A stretch of DNA of 64,000 nt from NCBI RefSeq assembly GCF_024343675.1, contig NZ_RJUD01000098.1:1-64000 (forward strand). The letters are read 5' to 3'. Below the pieces are notes generated by a model. It ran no database searches and had not been told where the DNA came from. It saw nothing but the letters and a program-made list of their open reading frames with translations. The translations under genes were made by a program, and so were the position numbers. Shown piece after piece: positions 1-8,665 of this stretch; the first letter of the stretch is position 1, and every line of letters begins with the position of its first letter. This DNA comes from Lacihabitans sp. CS3-21 (lineage in GTDB: Bacteria > Bacteroidota > Bacteroidia > Cytophagales > Spirosomataceae).

Positions 1-209
1 CGACATTTGATTCTGTTGTCTGAGCGGAGTCGAAGACAAAAACGTCACTTCGGCTCCGCTCAGTGACCGTGGCGACATTTGATTCTGTTGTCTGAGCGGA
101 GTCGAAGACAAAAACGTCACTTCGGCTCCGCTCAGTGACCGTGGCGACATTTGATTCTGTTGTCTGAGCGGAGTCGAAGACAAAAACGTCACTTCGGCTC
201 CGCTCAGTG
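1..209. repeat. Tandem 72-bp hairpin repeat, about 2.9 copies
   Basis: A 72-bp unit starts at 1, 73 and 145; the first two copies are identical, and the third matches until about 209 before diverging. Each unit holds an imperfect inverted repeat: CTGAGCGGAGTCGAAG, a 12-base spacer, then CTTCGGCTCCGCTCAG (15 of 16 bases pair). Each copy can therefore fold into a strong hairpin. The array is cut by the window edge, so its true copy number is unknown. GC content is visibly higher than in the surrounding DNA. The core word resembles REP-like palindromes common in intergenic DNA of many bacteria. No coding potential is seen. Confidence 0.9.
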
Positions 210-301
210 TCCAATGCGTTGTCTTAGCGATGGCCATTGAGCTTGCCGAAATGAGTCGAAGACAAACCCAAATTTAATATTCAACCCTATAAAAATAAAA
301 A
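210..301. repeat. Degenerate tail of the hairpin repeat and leader of the symporter gene
   Basis: After the last full unit the sequence keeps fragments of it: GTTGTCTTAGCG, then TTGAGCTTGCCGAAATGAGTCGAAGACAA. These look like a decayed or variant copy of the repeat. The AT-rich stretch from about 267 to the ATG at 302 is the only unique upstream DNA of the symporter gene. No clear -7 promoter element is seen in it. Confidence 0.55.
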
Positions 302-1804
302 ATGGCCCTCTTAGACATTTCCATAATTGTACTTTATCTGCTTGCCATGGTGGGTATTGGTGTATATTTTTCTAGAAAAAACAAGAGTACAGCTCAATTT
401 ACCACAGCCTCCAGCACCATTCCAGGTTGGGCGATTGGTATGAGTTTTTACGCTACTTTTTTAAGTGCAATAACTTTTTTGGGCGATCCTGGAAAATCAT
501 TCGGAAGCAACTGGAATCCCTTCGTATTTAGTATTTCAATGCCTTTTGCGGCTTATTTCTCTTCCAAGTTTTTCGTAAGTTTTTATCGAAATTCTGGTGA
601 AATCAGTGCATATACACATCTCGAAAAACGTTTTGGGTCTTGGGCAAGAAGTTATGTCATGCTCTGTTTTATCCTTACACAATTGGCAAGAATGGGAACC
701 ATTTTTTATGCAATTGCCATCGCTATCAATGCTTTGACAGGTTTTGAAATACCTTTGATTATCGTTTTTTCGGGTGTTTGTGTGATTGTTTATACCGTTT
801 TTGGAGGGATGGAAGCAGTTATTTGGACGGAAGTGGTACAAGCCGTTCTGAAAACTATGGGAGCGTTACTTATTTTAGGAATAATTTTGTATGCCATTGA
901 TATTCAAACAATTGTAAATGAGGGACTTGCAAAAGACAAATTTAGCCTAGGTTCCTTTAAGCCAGATTTTACTCAAAGTTCGTTTTGGGTGGTTTTTGTG
1001 TATGGATTTTTTATAAACTTGGTTAATTTCGGAGTGGATCAAAACTACATTCAACGCTACCACACTGCTCAAAATACCAAAGACGCACAGAAAAGCATTT
1101 GGCAATGTGTGATTTATTATGTGCCAGTTTCGTTCTTGTTTTTCTTCGTAGGTACTGCTTTGTTTGTTTATTATCAGCACTTTCCTGAGCAAATTCAAAG
1201 TTTGAAAGAATTGGTTTCTATCGAAAAAAGTATAGCATTTACTGATTTACAACCAGCAGATTATGGTGACAGAGTTTTGCCTCATTTTATCAAAACCAAA
1301 ATCCCGACGGGTCTTTTGGGATTGTTGATGGCGGCTTTACTTTCAGCAGCCATGAGTACCATGAGCAGCAGTATGAACAGCTCGGCCACAGTTTTTTTGA
1401 AGGATTTTTACACACGATATTTCCATAAAAACTTAAATGATTTACAGCAACTCAAAGTTTTAAGAATTGCTACAGTTTGTTTTGGTTTGCTGGGAATCAG
1501 TTTCGGAATAGCCATGATAGGAGCCAAAAGTATTTTAGATATTTGGTGGAAACTCTCTGGAATATTCGCAGGAGGCATGTTGGGTATATTTTTGCTGGGT
1601 TTTTTGGTGAAAAATGCTGGAAAGGTGGCCGCTATTGGAGGAACTTTGGTAGGAGTGGTCGTAATCGCTTATTTATCCCTTCAAACCTATTTGCCAGAAA
1701 GCTTCAAAACCAATTTGGAACCTAAAATGACTGTAGCATTTGGCACGTTAACGATTGTTGGAGTTGGCTGGTTGATTACCAAACTTCAAAGCAATAAGTC
1801 TTAA
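302..1804 (+). CDS. Sodium:solute symporter (SSS family)
   Basis: This 500-residue polytopic inner-membrane protein has the features of the SSS (SGLT/PutP-like) family: an N-terminal helix followed by a charged FSRKNKS loop, a GWAIGMSFYATFLSAITFLG helix that typically contributes to the sodium site, a FGGMEAVIWTEVVQ segment and an AALLSAAMSTMSSSMNS helix. About 13 membrane helices can be counted by eye. It should couple sodium entry to uptake of an organic solute such as a sugar or an acid. The substrate cannot be told from sequence, and the next gene runs toward it on the other strand, so no operon partner helps. Its upstream region is occupied by the tandem hairpin repeat. Confidence 0.9.
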   Translation: MALLDISIIVLYLLAMVGIGVYFSRKNKSTAQFTTASSTIPGWAIGMSFYATFLSAITFLGDPGKSFGSNWNPFVFSISMPFAAYFSSKFFVSFYRNSGEISAYTHLEKRFGSWARSYVMLCFILTQLARMGTIFYAIAIAINALTGFEIPLIIVFSGVCVIVYTVFGGMEAVIWTEVVQAVLKTMGALLILGIILYAIDIQTIVNEGLAKDKFSLGSFKPDFTQSSFWVVFVYGFFINLVNFGVDQNYIQRYHTAQNTKDAQKSIWQCVIYYVPVSFLFFFVGTALFVYYQHFPEQIQSLKELVSIEKSIAFTDLQPADYGDRVLPHFIKTKIPTGLLGLLMAALLSAAMSTMSSSMNSSATVFLKDFYTRYFHKNLNDLQQLKVLRIATVCFGLLGISFGIAMIGAKSILDIWWKLSGIFAGGMLGIFLLGFLVKNAGKVAAIGGTLVGVVVIAYLSLQTYLPESFKTNLEPKMTVAFGTLTIVGVGWLITKLQSNKS

Positions 1805-1869
1805 CATTTTCTCTTTAAGACGCTAATTCGTTATAATTTTTTAAAGTAGAAAGAACTCCCCTTTATGTT

Positions 1870-2430
1870 TCATTTCCAACCCCAAGGTTTCCAGGCTATA
1901 AGGATTGGATTTTTTAGGTCAAATTTTACGGTAAAAAGCCTATCTGAGCCAATTCTTCTAAGATTGTAGCTAAAAAAATCATCGTTTAGTTCAACCCACC
2001 AAACGTTTGTTGCAGCCAAGGGAAGCATTTTGGTAGTTTCATCATCTGCTGGAAACATTTGTAGGCCAATTTGGCCAATGTTCGAACTTGTGCCGCCATA
2101 CATCGTCACTTTGTCTGGTTCACCATTTTCGTGTCTATGGTCGTGTTTGAGCTCAATTTTATCACCTTTCAAAGTGAAAACCCACGTTCTAGATTTGTCA
2201 TCACCTACATAAAATGGAATTTTAATAACGTTTTCCTCGCAGCTAATGACTTGCATTACGAGCCTTTTGTTTTTGAAAGTATCATTATCGGCTCCAGCAA
2301 TAGCTGTTCCTTCATAAGATTTTCCGCAATGTTTTTGCAAATTTTGCCAAAAGGCCAAACTATTTGTTTGGGCTTGGGATTTTCCCAAAATGGGAATTAG
2401 TAGCATGAATATAAATGTAACGCGTTTCAT
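1870..2430 (-). CDS. Secreted protein of unknown function
   Basis: This 186-residue protein begins with a signal peptide (MKRVTFIFMLLIPILGKSQAQ); the start at 2430 is preferred over an upstream in-frame ATG because it puts this peptide at the N-terminus. The mature part has two cysteines (in KHCGKS and VISCEE), several acidic/aromatic stretches and a WVFTLKGDKIELKHDHRHENGE segment suggesting a beta-rich fold. I do not recognise a named domain. It is transcribed divergently from the next gene across about 160 bp and converges on the symporter gene. It probably acts in the periplasm. Confidence 0.7.
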   Translation of the reverse strand: MKRVTFIFMLLIPILGKSQAQTNSLAFWQNLQKHCGKSYEGTAIAGADNDTFKNKRLVMQVISCEENVIKIPFYVGDDKSRTWVFTLKGDKIELKHDHRHENGEPDKVTMYGGTSSNIGQIGLQMFPADDETTKMLPLAATNVWWVELNDDFFSYNLRRIGSDRLFTVKFDLKNPILIAWKPWGWK

Positions 2431-2587
2431 CCGAAAAGTTTTTCTTGGCAAATTATGATTTAATTGAGTAAAATAAGTGTTTAGTAAATAAATTATTCTG
2501 TTTTGTAACAAAGATGACAATCCTTTATTGTCTCAATTGCGTACTTTGATGAAAATTAATTATTTGCCATACCGTATTTCAAAGAAA

Positions 2588-3217
2588 ATGAATCGATTGT
2601 TTTTTATTCTTTACCTCTTTTATAATATTCCTGTTTTTTCACAAGAAACTGTTGAAATGAAGAAGTATGCGATAGAAATGGCCGGTTTAAAAGTTGGAGA
2701 AATGTATGCTACGAAACACCAAGTGAGCAAAGATGTCGTAAATTATAAGGTCAAAAGTGATGTAAAAGTTAATTTGTTGGTTTTTACGTTAAAAATCAAA
2801 TATGAAGTAAATAGTCAATTTGATAAAAACGGTCTGGTTTTTTCTGAGGCCAAGGTAAATTCAAACAAAGGTTATTTTTATACGACAACAACTTTTAAAA
2901 ATGGGCATTATGAGGTGAAATCTAAACAAGAAAAAAAAGAGTTTGAAAAAATGTTGACTTCTTACATTACTTGGACTTCAAGTCGATTGTTTTTCGATGA
3001 ACCCTCTCATAATCAGAAGTTTTATGCAGAATATTATGCTCTTTTCAACAACGTAAAGAAGAATAAAGATGGTACATTTACATGCCAAATAGAAAACAAT
3101 ATCGACAAATACGTTTACGAGAGTGGTAAATTGATAAAAGTTATAAAAAAGAACCCGATTAAAAACATAGAATTGAGGCTTATTTCAGCAAAAATGCAAG
3201 CCGATATTGGATTATAA
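2588..3217 (+). CDS. Secreted DUF6134-like protein
   Basis: The protein is 209 residues long and starts with a signal peptide (MNRLFFILYLFYNIPVFSQ), so the ATG at 2588 is chosen over the upstream frame start at 2528. The mature part alternates short beta-strands: the core KKYAIEMAGLKVGEMYATK resembles small secreted Bacteroidota proteins of the DUF6134/DUF3108 kind, which are predicted beta-barrels. No catalytic residues stand out. It lies 11 bp before the flavoprotein gene on the same strand, so the three genes 2588-5976 may form one operon, which would link it to a redox function at the membrane. Family assignment is from memory of general features only. Confidence 0.65.
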   Translation: MNRLFFILYLFYNIPVFSQETVEMKKYAIEMAGLKVGEMYATKHQVSKDVVNYKVKSDVKVNLLVFTLKIKYEVNSQFDKNGLVFSEAKVNSNKGYFYTTTTFKNGHYEVKSKQEKKEFEKMLTSYITWTSSRLFFDEPSHNQKFYAEYYALFNNVKKNKDGTFTCQIENNIDKYVYESGKLIKVIKKNPIKNIELRLISAKMQADIGL

Positions 3218-3228
3218 TTATTGAATTG

Positions 3229-4506
3229 ATGTCAAAAAAAGTAGTAATTATAGGAAATGGTATAGCAGGAATAACCACTGCTATTGAACTCAGAAAACTA
3301 ACGGACTTTGAGATTTCGGTGGTTTCCGACGAATCCGATTTTTTCTTCTCACGCACCGCTCTCATGTATGTTTTCATGGGTCACATGAAGTTTGAGCATA
3401 CCCAGCCTTATGAAAATAGTTTTTGGGAAAAGAATAAAATTTCATTGGTAAATGGCCGAGCAAACGAAGTTTTGCCAGAGAAAAATACTGTTTCTTTGGA
3501 AAATGGTGACAAGCTGGATTACGAGTATTTGGTTATAGCAACAGGCTCTAAACCAAATAAATATAATTGGCCAGGACAAAATTTGGAAGGCGTTTCGGCT
3601 TTATATCATAAGCAAGATTTGGAATATTTGGAGAAATATTCTTCAAAAATCAAAAAGGCTGTGGTGGTTGGAGGTGGTTTGATAGGCGTGGAGTTGGCCG
3701 AAATGCTACATTCTAGGGGAATACAGGTTACTTTTTTGGTCAGAGAAAATAGTTTTTGGAGTATGGTTTTGTCAGAAAATGAAGGCCGTATGCTTGAAAA
3801 ACATATTTTAGAACATGGAATAAACCTTAAACTAAATGCAGAACTTAAAGAAATAAATGGGAAAGAGGCGGTTGAATCTGTAATAACTTCTACCGGAGAA
3901 ACCATTGAATGTCAGTTTGTTGGATTAACTGTCGGTGTAAGTCCCAATGTTGGTTTTCTTCAAAATTCAAGCTTAAAAATCAATAAAGGGATTTTGGTCA
4001 ATGAATATTTACAAACTAATGTTCCCAATATCTTCGCAATAGGCGACTGTGCGGAAATTCAGCAGCCACAATATGGTAGAAGGCCTATTGAAGCGGTTTG
4101 GTACACTGGAAAAATTATGGGGCAAACTCTTGCAAAAACATTGAATGGTCAAAATACAGCTTATCATCCAGGGCATTGGTTCAACTCCGCCAAGTTTTTC
4201 GATATAGAGTACCAAACGTATGGTTTGGCTCCGTCCAACTTGAGCGATAATCAGGATGAATTTTATTGGGAAAAAGAAAATAAAGCAGTTAGAATAGTTT
4301 TTAACAAAGAAAATCAAGTTTTTGAAGGAATAAATACATTCGGGATTCGTATGCGTCAGGATTTCTTTGAAAAGGTGTTGGACAGAAAAGAAAGCTTAAG
4401 TTTTGTAATAAAAAACCTTGAAAAGGCGAATTTTGATCCTGAGTTTTTTAAGAAGTTTGAGAAAGAAATAAAACAAGAATTTTCAATGCAAATTACTCAA
4501 ATATAA
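3229..4506 (+). CDS. NAD(P)/FAD-dependent oxidoreductase (pyridine nucleotide-disulfide reductase fold)
   Basis: A 425-residue cytoplasmic flavoprotein. The FAD-binding motif VVIIGNGIAGITTA lies at residues 4-17, the NAD(P)-binding motif VVVGGGLIGVELAE near 145-158, and the second FAD contact NIFAIGDCAE near 267-276. The fold matches rubredoxin reductase/nitrite reductase N-terminal type enzymes; no redox-active CxxxxC pair typical of disulfide reductases is seen. The annotated start is the ATG at 3229, which follows an in-frame TTG. The next gene, 6 bp downstream, is a membrane [4Fe-4S] protein, so electrons probably pass between NAD(P)H, FAD and those clusters. The physiological partner is unknown. 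Confidence 0.85.
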   Translation: MSKKVVIIGNGIAGITTAIELRKLTDFEISVVSDESDFFFSRTALMYVFMGHMKFEHTQPYENSFWEKNKISLVNGRANEVLPEKNTVSLENGDKLDYEYLVIATGSKPNKYNWPGQNLEGVSALYHKQDLEYLEKYSSKIKKAVVVGGGLIGVELAEMLHSRGIQVTFLVRENSFWSMVLSENEGRMLEKHILEHGINLKLNAELKEINGKEAVESVITSTGETIECQFVGLTVGVSPNVGFLQNSSLKINKGILVNEYLQTNVPNIFAIGDCAEIQQPQYGRRPIEAVWYTGKIMGQTLAKTLNGQNTAYHPGHWFNSAKFFDIEYQTYGLAPSNLSDNQDEFYWEKENKAVRIVFNKENQVFEGINTFGIRMRQDFFEKVLDRKESLSFVIKNLEKANFDPEFFKKFEKEIKQEFSMQITQI

Positions 4507-4512
4507 ATATTT

Positions 4513-5976
4513 ATGAAATTGGAAATTAACAAAAGCATCGGTTTAAGTTTGGGTTTTGGCGGAATGATAATTCTTGTTGCTACTCTTTTTAATGCATTGG
4601 GCGGTTCAGTTTTGTTATACCTCTCTTTGTGCATGATCTTAACAGGGATAGTAGTGTATTCATTTGGTGAATATTCGGGTGAATTGTCTGGAATAAAAAA
4701 CAATGAAGTTTGGTTTAAAAGTGTTTCTTCAAAAGGAATTGTGGCTTGGATTCTGGGTTTTGTGCTTACTGCTTTCTATGTAGTAATCTATTGGTTTCCA
4801 CAGTATTTGGGTCTTCATAAAGAAGGAAATACGGGTTTAGTTGCTTTTTTTGATCCTCTAAGCTTTGCTTTGAACGGACATGGTGCTAGTCAGTGGTTTG
4901 TTTATGGTACATTGTACACCGTGGCTATTTTAGGTTTTGGAGTGAAATTTATTCTCAAATATAAACATAACACCTACCAAATTGTAAGAACTTGCTCAGT
5001 CATGTTTTTCCAGTTGGCATTTGCATTTTTGTTGCCAGAGTTTTTGGCGAAACTCAATCCAGAATTGGATTATTTTGCAAAAGATCTTAAAAATATGTGG
5101 CCGCTCAACTACTATTTCTTCGAAGATTGGCATTTGAAGGCCATGTTGGGCGGCGGAAATCTCGGGATGTTTATGCTATTTTTTGGTATAGGCATGATAT
5201 TTTTGGTTTCCCCGATTCTCACTTACTTTTTTGGTAAAAGGTGGTATTGCTCGTGGGTTTGTGGCTGCGGTGGTTTGGCCGAAACTGCTGGAGACTCCTT
5301 CCGTCAACTGTCAGATAAATCGGTAAAGGCCTGGAAAATAGAACGATGGTTAATTCATTCGGTACTACTTTTTGTTTTTATAACAACAGTGGCGGTTATT
5401 TATTCCTTTTTAATTAATGAAAAAGCCACTTTAAATCCCAAGCTTTTCTTGGTCGGAGTTATTATGTTTTTGGGAATTTTTAGCTTGTATGTTTTCAAAA
5501 TTGGCTATAAAAAGTTAGCCAAAGATGCTAGAAAAGGCATTTATTGGGCTTCAGGGATAATTTCGGCTTTCTTGATTATCAACATGGCCATTGGAAATTC
5601 AAATGTGTTTTTTATTGATTCTTACACTTTACGCTCTTGGTACGGATTTTTTATAGGAGCTGCATTTAGTGGAGTAGTTGGCGTTGGTTTTTATCCGATT
5701 TTAGGTAGCAGAGTTTGGTGCAGATTTGGTTGCCCAATGGCCGCAGTTTTAGGATTTCAACAAAAATTGTTGTCGAGATTTAGAATTACCACAAACGGCT
5801 CTCAGTGTATCTCATGTGGCAATTGCTCTACTTATTGCGAAATGGGCATTGATGTTCGTTCTTATGCCCAAAAAGGTGAGGATATCGTCCGCTCATCTTG
5901 TGTAGGTTGCGGTGTTTGCTCGGCGGTTTGTCCTCGTGGAGTTTTGAAATTGGAAAATGGAAGGGTGAAGATTTGA
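4513..5976 (+). CDS. Membrane polyferredoxin, NapH/NosR/CcoG-like 4Fe-4S protein
   Basis: This 487-residue protein has about nine to ten predicted membrane helices followed by a cytoplasmic ferredoxin tail. Two cysteine motifs of the NapH/NosR kind are present, CSWVCGCGG near residue 246 and CRFGCPMAA near 403; the first lacks the usual proline. The tail carries two [4Fe-4S] ferredoxin motifs, CISCGNCSTYC near 432 and CVGCGVCSAVCP near 463. Such proteins move electrons between quinol or cytoplasmic donors and membrane or periplasmic acceptors. Six bases separate it from the flavoprotein gene, strongly suggesting a two-protein electron-transfer unit. No nitrate, nitrous oxide or cytochrome oxidase gene lies nearby to name the pathway. 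Confidence 0.85.
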   Translation: MKLEINKSIGLSLGFGGMIILVATLFNALGGSVLLYLSLCMILTGIVVYSFGEYSGELSGIKNNEVWFKSVSSKGIVAWILGFVLTAFYVVIYWFPQYLGLHKEGNTGLVAFFDPLSFALNGHGASQWFVYGTLYTVAILGFGVKFILKYKHNTYQIVRTCSVMFFQLAFAFLLPEFLAKLNPELDYFAKDLKNMWPLNYYFFEDWHLKAMLGGGNLGMFMLFFGIGMIFLVSPILTYFFGKRWYCSWVCGCGGLAETAGDSFRQLSDKSVKAWKIERWLIHSVLLFVFITTVAVIYSFLINEKATLNPKLFLVGVIMFLGIFSLYVFKIGYKKLAKDARKGIYWASGIISAFLIINMAIGNSNVFFIDSYTLRSWYGFFIGAAFSGVVGVGFYPILGSRVWCRFGCPMAAVLGFQQKLLSRFRITTNGSQCISCGNCSTYCEMGIDVRSYAQKGEDIVRSSCVGCGVCSAVCPRGVLKLENGRVKI

Positions 5977-5987
5977 AAAATTTACTT

Positions 5988-6347
5988 CTATTTTGAATAC
6001 TTCTCAAATGCCTTTTCAATCTCGCAAACTATGTACGCTTTCAAATCAGTTTCATGAACTTCATAGGGTTTTGAACTTGTTAAGATTTGTATATTAAGCA
6101 CCCTTTCAATTTCCCAAAGCGTTTCTGTGGTGAAATTATGTGTACCACTCAACCATCTGCTAATTTCTGATGGCTTTTTACCCATCATATAAGCAAACTC
6201 TTGATTCGTAAAACCTCTTTTCCGAAGGGCATCATCTATTTGAGCGGCCCGGCCCATTCTTTTCGAAATATTCTCTTTTGTTTTTTCTGGTATACCCTCT
6301 TTTATGCTTGAGATGAGAACTCCAGTATGTTTTCTTGCTCTATTCAT
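5988..6347 (-). CDS. XRE-family helix-turn-helix protein, probable antitoxin
   Basis: A 119-residue protein whose centre (about residues 36-90) is an XRE/Cro-type helix-turn-helix: IDDALRKRGFTNQEFAYMMG followed by KKPSEISRWLSGTHNFTTET. The N-terminal 30 residues are basic, and the C-terminal tail is helical. Its start overlaps the end of the upstream gene by 8 bp. That gene encodes a RelE/HigB-like protein, and toxin-first order with an XRE antitoxin is the HigBA arrangement. It would bind the toxin and autorepress the operon. Function is inferred from fold and context. Confidence 0.75.
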   Translation of the reverse strand: MNRARKHTGVLISSIKEGIPEKTKENISKRMGRAAQIDDALRKRGFTNQEFAYMMGKKPSEISRWLSGTHNFTTETLWEIERVLNIQILTSSKPYEVHETDLKAYIVCEIEKAFEKYSK

Positions 6348-6831
6348 CAGTTTCTAATATTAAATCACCACCTAATTCGTACTCATTAATCCAATATATC
6401 TGCTTCTCCTTCATTTTTTTGAAAATCAGTTCTGAAACTTCTCGTAAAATATAGTTTTCACTTTTTAGTTTTTCACTTTCTTGCAACGCTCTTATACTTT
6501 TGAGTTTGTGCCCTCCACCTCCTAATAATATTACGGTAGTGCCAAATCTAATACAATAGAGCCTCAAATTTGAGTTAGGGGAGTCGTATAGAGCACAAAC
6601 TAAATCACCTAATTTTCCTTCATTTTCTTTAAAAAAGTGCCTTCTTGCTCCAAATTTAGTAGAAATTTGATTCAGGGTTTCTACAATTGAATTTATCTCG
6701 TCAGGAAATTCTCTCAAATTTTCAACCATAAAGTTTTCAAATAAAGTTTCATTATCATCATCCATAAAAATGGAATAAATAGTAGCTTTCGAACCTGAAA
6801 GTTCCGATAATTCAACTATTTCAAACTTCAT
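6340..6831 (-). CDS. Probable RelE/HigB-like (Gp49-type) toxin
   Basis: The 163-residue protein has a region near residues 85-125, with NLRLYCIRFGTTVILLGGGG followed by HKLKSIRALQESEKL, that resembles the core strands and basic segment of HigB/Gp49-like mRNA interferases. Canonical members are about 100-120 residues; here an N-terminal acidic segment and a helical C-terminal tail are added. The start at 6831 is chosen because a -7 promoter element on this strand (6859-6866) overlaps the upstream candidate start codon at 6861, which would then lie outside the transcript. The XRE partner overlaps its 3' end. Alternative: a different small regulator pair. Confidence 0.6.
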   Translation of the reverse strand: MKFEIVELSELSGSKATIYSIFMDDDNETLFENFMVENLREFPDEINSIVETLNQISTKFGARRHFFKENEGKLGDLVCALYDSPNSNLRLYCIRFGTTVILLGGGGHKLKSIRALQESEKLKSENYILREVSELIFKKMKEKQIYWINEYELGGDLILETDE

Positions 6832-6858
6832 TATGATGCACGTATTAACTTTATATGA

Positions 6859-6866
6859 CAAATATA
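6859..6866 (-). promoter_or_regulatory. -7 promoter element of the toxin/antitoxin pair
   Basis: On the minus strand the sequence reads TATATTTG, a perfect match to the Bacteroidota -7 consensus TAnnTTTG. Transcription would start near 6853, leaving a leader of about 20 bases before the ATG at 6831. No good -33 element was found. Confidence 0.55.
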
Positions 6867-6881
6867 AGTAAATTTTGCGAT

Positions 6882-6920
6882 AAAAAAATAGATTCTATTT
6901 ATTTTAAACAGAATCTATTT
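6882..6920 (-). terminator. Rho-independent terminator of the GMC oxidoreductase operon
   Basis: A 15-bp stem with one mismatch (6886-6900 with 6906-6920) and a 5-base loop is followed on the minus strand by seven T (6882-6888, partly in the stem). It lies 22 bp past the GMC stop codon. Because it also sits just upstream of the toxin gene, a second role as an operator cannot be excluded. Confidence 0.8.
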
Positions 6921-6941
6921 ACTAAGTTTTTAAGATTGACT

Positions 6942-8657
6942 TTACAAATTACCCTTCCGAAACTCCTCCACCGCATGATTAGCCGCTCTGGCTGTCAGTG
7001 CCATGTATGTAAGAGAAGGATTTTGGGTTGAGTTACTGGTCATGCAGGCTCCGTCTGTTACAAACACGTTTTTACAGTGGTGCAATTGGTTCCATTCGTT
7101 TAATTGAGAGGTTTTTGGGTCTTTGCCCATTATTACTCCGCCCATTTCGTGTATATCTAGGCCAGGATTCCAGCCATTTCTTCCACTGGCTTTTATATTG
7201 GTAAAACCCGCCAAAGTATACATTTCAGTCAATTGTTCTCTAAAATCCTTGGCCATTTTCGCATCATTGTCGTCCATGGCTACATTAATTCTTACCTGTG
7301 GAATACCCCATTGATCTTTTAGCGTTTCGTCCAATTTTACATAATTGGTGATTTTGGGAATAGTTTCTCCCATAAAATGTGAACCCACTCTCCAATTACC
7401 ATATTTTTTCTCGAAAAGATTATTTTTGAGTTCTTCACCCCATCCATCTCTGTTAGTTATTTCTGTCCTACTTGCACTAAAACCAGATGCATAGCCTCTT
7501 AGGAAGTCTGTTTCCTGCTTTTTTACATTTCTAAAACGTGGAATATAACTGCCGTTCGGTCGAATTCCATCCGTCTTTTTATCTAAGAAACCTTCATATT
7601 CTCCAGAAATGGTGGTTTGGAAATTATGAAAATGTATGTACTTGCCCATCAAGCCATTGTCGTTGCTTAATCCATTTGGAAATCTGCTTGATTTTGAGTT
7701 GAGTAAGATAATGTTTGTGTTTACGGTTGAGCCGTTTACAAATATTATCCTTGCAAAGTATTCTATTTCTTGTTTGGTAATGGCATCAATGACTTTTACA
7801 CCAACTGCTTTTTGTTTTTTCTCATCATAAATAATTGAATTTACAACGGAATGGTTTCTCATGGTCATGTTTCCGGTCATTTTGGCCCAAGGAAGTGTTG
7901 AGGCATTGCTACTGAAATATCCACCATAAGGACAACCTCTCTGGCATAAGTCTCTTTGCTGACACTTGGCTCTACCTTGTTGGTAATGAATCGGTTGAGG
8001 GTCAGTCAAGTGTGCACATCTACCAATAATGACTGGTCTTGCTCCATTATAATGTTTACGCATTTGGTCCGTAAAATGCTTTTCTACACAAGTTTGTTCG
8101 TGTGGTTTTAGAAATTCTCCATCTGGTAGAGATTCTAAACCGTCTTTATTTCCAGAAATACCAGCAAAAATCTCTACATGACTATACCAAGGTGCAATGT
8201 CGTCATAACCAATAGGCCAATGTACATCAAATCCATCACGGGCTGGTCCTTCAAAATCATATTTGCTCCATCGCTGCGTTCCCCTAGCCCAAAGGAGTGA
8301 CTTACCTCCTGATTGATAGCCTCTTATCCAGTCAAATGGCTTTTCTTGGATGTAAGGGTGATCGGCGTCTTTTACAAAAAAATGACTTGAATCTTCTCCA
8401 AAAGCATAGCATTTGGTGGCAATGGGATTGGCATCTTTCATTTCTTTGGTGATTTGGCCAAGATGTTCAAATTCCCAAGGTTGCATCATAGTGGTGGGGT
8501 AATCACCGTGATTCACTTCTTTACCTCTTTCCAAAACTAAAGTTTTTAAACCCTTCTCGCTGAGTTCTTTAGCTGCCCACCCGCCACTAATACCTGAGCC
8601 AATCACTATGGCGTCAAAGGTTCTTTTCTTTTTAGAATCTATATTAAAATTTGCCAT
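6942..8657 (-). CDS. GMC-family oxidoreductase, catalytic flavoprotein subunit
   Basis: A 571-residue FAD enzyme of the glucose-methanol-choline family. The dinucleotide-binding motif GSGISGGWAAKELSEKG lies near residues 18-34, the GGKSLLWARGTQRW flavin segment near 115-130, the HEMGGVIMG segment near 503 and the C-terminal NPSLTYMALTARAANH near 543-558. A cysteine-rich stretch (CQQRDLCQRGCPYGG) around residue 235 resembles that of gluconate 2-dehydrogenase and glucoside 3-dehydrogenase large subunits, which use an iron-sulphur cluster. The small subunit gene lies 8 bp upstream. It has no signal peptide of its own, so export with the Tat subunit is likely. The substrate, probably a sugar or sugar acid, is not determined by sequence. 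Confidence 0.88.
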   Translation of the reverse strand: MANFNIDSKKKRTFDAIVIGSGISGGWAAKELSEKGLKTLVLERGKEVNHGDYPTTMMQPWEFEHLGQITKEMKDANPIATKCYAFGEDSSHFFVKDADHPYIQEKPFDWIRGYQSGGKSLLWARGTQRWSKYDFEGPARDGFDVHWPIGYDDIAPWYSHVEIFAGISGNKDGLESLPDGEFLKPHEQTCVEKHFTDQMRKHYNGARPVIIGRCAHLTDPQPIHYQQGRAKCQQRDLCQRGCPYGGYFSSNASTLPWAKMTGNMTMRNHSVVNSIIYDEKKQKAVGVKVIDAITKQEIEYFARIIFVNGSTVNTNIILLNSKSSRFPNGLSNDNGLMGKYIHFHNFQTTISGEYEGFLDKKTDGIRPNGSYIPRFRNVKKQETDFLRGYASGFSASRTEITNRDGWGEELKNNLFEKKYGNWRVGSHFMGETIPKITNYVKLDETLKDQWGIPQVRINVAMDDNDAKMAKDFREQLTEMYTLAGFTNIKASGRNGWNPGLDIHEMGGVIMGKDPKTSQLNEWNQLHHCKNVFVTDGACMTSNSTQNPSLTYMALTARAANHAVEEFRKGNL

Positions 8658-8665
8658 AATTCTGA

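Noticed and set aside
1-275. CRISPR-like array
   Set aside because: The repeats are contiguous 72-bp units with no variable spacers and internal hairpins, so this is a tandem palindromic repeat, not CRISPR.
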